A DNA stretch of 5,629 bases, taken from NCBI GenBank assembly GCA_030608725.1, contig JAUWDP010000088.1, positions 1 to 5,629 on the forward strand, read 5' to 3'. Of this stretch, positions 4,709 to 5,629 are shown in pieces; positions within the stretch are counted from its first letter, which is position 1, and the number at the start of each line of letters is the position of its first letter. The notes under the pieces are model-generated. The model was given only the letters and a program-made list of their open reading frames with translations, ran no database searches and was not told the origin of the DNA. This DNA is from Candidatus Bathyarchaeota archaeon. GTDB lineage: Archaea > Thermoproteota > Bathyarchaeia > TCS64. The translations under genes were made by a program, and so were the position numbers.

Positions 4709-5257
4709 GACAGCCTTCAGCCTGTCCCTGAACCTCTCCCTGAGCTTCAGGATCTTGGGGTCGATGACCAGCCTGCAGTAGGGCTGCCCCCTGTTCCGCT
4801 CGTAGTAGTCCATGTGGCCCTCCTCGGCCCTGTGGAACGCCTCGTAGGCCTCGACCTGGGTCACTATGGGGTTTTCCCAGATCTTCTCACCGTTGAGCTC
4901 ATCGATGACCTCCTCGGTTATCCTTCTCTGAACGTCGTCATGGTAGAACACGACTGACCTGTACTGGGGCCCCACGTCCGCTCCCTGGCGGTTCAGGGAT
5001 GTTGGATCGTGGGTGGCGAAGAATATCTCCAGGATCTCCCTGAACGTGATGACCTCTGGGTTGAATGTTACCTGCACGACCTCCGCGTGGCCCGTTCTCC
5101 CGGAGGAGACACGCCTGTAGGTCGCGTCCTCTGACTTACCCCCGGAGTACCCGGATATTACCTTGAGGACGCCCTCAATGCTGTTGAACACCGCCTCCGT
5201 GCACCAGAAGCAGCCTCCTCCTAGGGTCACCACCTCCCCCTCTATCTCCGAGTCCAT
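4703..5257 (-). CDS. msrA: Peptide-methionine (S)-S-oxide reductase
   Basis: MsrA reduces the S-epimer of methionine sulfoxide, free or in proteins, usually with thioredoxin as electron donor. From ATG at 5257 the protein has 184 residues, a normal length. The active site GGGCFWCTEAVF places catalytic Cys16, with Cys19 beside it. The conserved GYSGG (36-40), GHAEVVQV (56-63), the HDPTSLNRQG stretch (83-92) and GPQYRS (96-101) follow. Cys161 in QPYCRLVIDPK is the probable resolving cysteine. It looks cytoplasmic, with no fused MsrB. The frame continues upstream to GTG 5353, which overlaps the M20 stop as GTGA and would add 32 residues. I prefer 5257 because the MsrA fold begins there and a TATA-like box lies 34 bases upstream. 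It converges on the transglutaminase-like gene. Confidence 0.95.
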   Translation of the reverse strand: MDSEIEGEVVTLGGGCFWCTEAVFNSIEGVLKVISGYSGGKSEDATYRRVSSGRTGHAEVVQVTFNPEVITFREILEIFFATHDPTSLNRQGADVGPQYRSVVFYHDDVQRRITEEVIDELNGEKIWENPIVTQVEAYEAFHRAEEGHMDYYERNRGQPYCRLVIDPKILKLRERFRDRLKAVS

Positions 5258-5287
5258 TTTGTCGAGGATCGAGGCGGGACGGCTGCT

Positions 5288-5294
5288 GTTTAAC
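5288..5294 (-). promoter_or_regulatory. TATA-like box for msrA
   Basis: The - strand reads GTTAAAC, centred 34 bases before the ATG at 5257. The spacing matches that of the M55 and transglutaminase-like genes. No Shine-Dalgarno is visible before the ATG, so a very short leader is likely. Confidence 0.45.
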
Positions 5295-5325
5295 GTTGCT
5301 TCGCCCAGAAAACATGCGTTGGGAG

Positions 5326-5355
5326 AAAAGAGTGAGGTGTAATAACCGCTCACTC
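5326..5355 (-). terminator. Hairpin plus T-run at the end of the M20 peptidase gene
   Basis: On the - strand GAGTGAG (5355-5349) and CTCACTC (5336-5330) form a perfect 7-bp stem with a 12-base loop. The 3' arm is followed directly by TTTT (5329-5326) and further pyrimidines. The TGA stop of the M20 gene (5352-5350) lies inside the 5' arm. It supports separate transcripts for the M20 gene and msrA. Confidence 0.55.
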
Positions 5356-5629
5356 GTAGTAGAAGGGGAAGACGCTGTAGACCTTGGCAGCGGTGACCAG
5401 GTTGCTGGTCGTCACGTACTCGTTGGACTGGTGCAGCTGATCCCTGAGCATGGGCCCGAACAGCAGGTTCGGGATGCCGTCGGGATGCCTCTCGGTCTTG
5501 ATGTTGCGCTTGATGGAGACGGCGTCGGTCCCCCAGGGCATCAACGTCAGCGGTGGCTTCTCACCCGTCACCCTCTCCACGGCCTCCACGAGGGAGATGA
5601 CCGAGGGCTCGTCGGCCTTCTCGTAGTAC
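5350..5629 (-). CDS. M20-family metallopeptidase, C-terminal end (partial)
   Basis: This is the last 92 residues or so of a zinc peptidase of family M20 (the ArgE/DapE/CPG2 group), which cleaves or deacylates peptides and amino-acid conjugates. The frame is open to the window edge, so the N-terminal catalytic part and the dimerisation domain are outside. The visible part has GTDAVSIKR, then GIPNLLFGP and LHQSNEYVTTSNLVTAAKVY. The His of HQSNEYV is the usual C-terminal metal ligand, and GTDA and GIP..FGP are typical of the family. Which substrate it uses cannot be told from this end; carboxypeptidase or dipeptidase, succinyl-diaminopimelate desuccinylase and acetylornithine deacetylase relatives all share these motifs. 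It ends in a hairpin with T-run, then msrA follows on the same strand. Confidence 0.88.
   Translation of the reverse strand, partial: YYEKADEPSVISLVEAVERVTGEKPPLTLMPWGTDAVSIKRNIKTERHPDGIPNLLFGPMLRDQLHQSNEYVTTSNLVTAAKVYSVFPFYYE

Overview
The window looks like a piece of an archaeal chromosome. The main genes are GC-rich and use AGG for Arg and ATA for Ile freely. Three of them have a TATA-like box centred 33-36 bases before the start codon and no convincing Shine-Dalgarno sequence, which is typical of leaderless or near-leaderless archaeal transcription. The gene content also fits: a DppA-type M55 peptidase, a remnant like the C-terminal end of archaeal HTH-CBS regulators, and a membrane-anchored transglutaminase-like protein. 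A lineage cannot be assigned from this sequence alone.

Layout from left to right. (1) Bases 1-693 hold the C-terminal half of an ABC-2 type transporter permease on the + strand; its N-terminal half is absent and in-frame stops lie just upstream. (2) Bases 847-1686 hold an intact M55 D-aminopeptidase on the - strand, with its own TATA-like box and a hairpin plus T-run at its end. (3) Bases about 1744-3267 form an AT- and A/C-rich island unlike its neighbours. It contains a 5'-truncated tandem-CBS protein, a patch of interrupted reading frame, one intact 96-codon ORF resembling DUF6794 proteins, and a start-less open frame. Long alternating GC tracts occur five times here and nowhere else in the window, including at both edges. 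(4) Bases 3363-4706 hold a membrane-anchored coiled-coil protein with a transglutaminase-like domain, + strand. (5) Bases 4703-5257 hold MsrA on the - strand, converging on the previous gene and sharing four bases with it. (6) Bases 5350-5629 hold the C-terminal end of an M20-family metallopeptidase, - strand, running off the window.

The intact genes suggest protein and peptide handling: two metallopeptidases, a repair enzyme for oxidised methionine and a surface transglutaminase-like protein. No single pathway or new multi-gene system is shown. The most unusual parts are the remnant-filled island bounded by alternating GC tracts and the recurring hairpins over stop codons.
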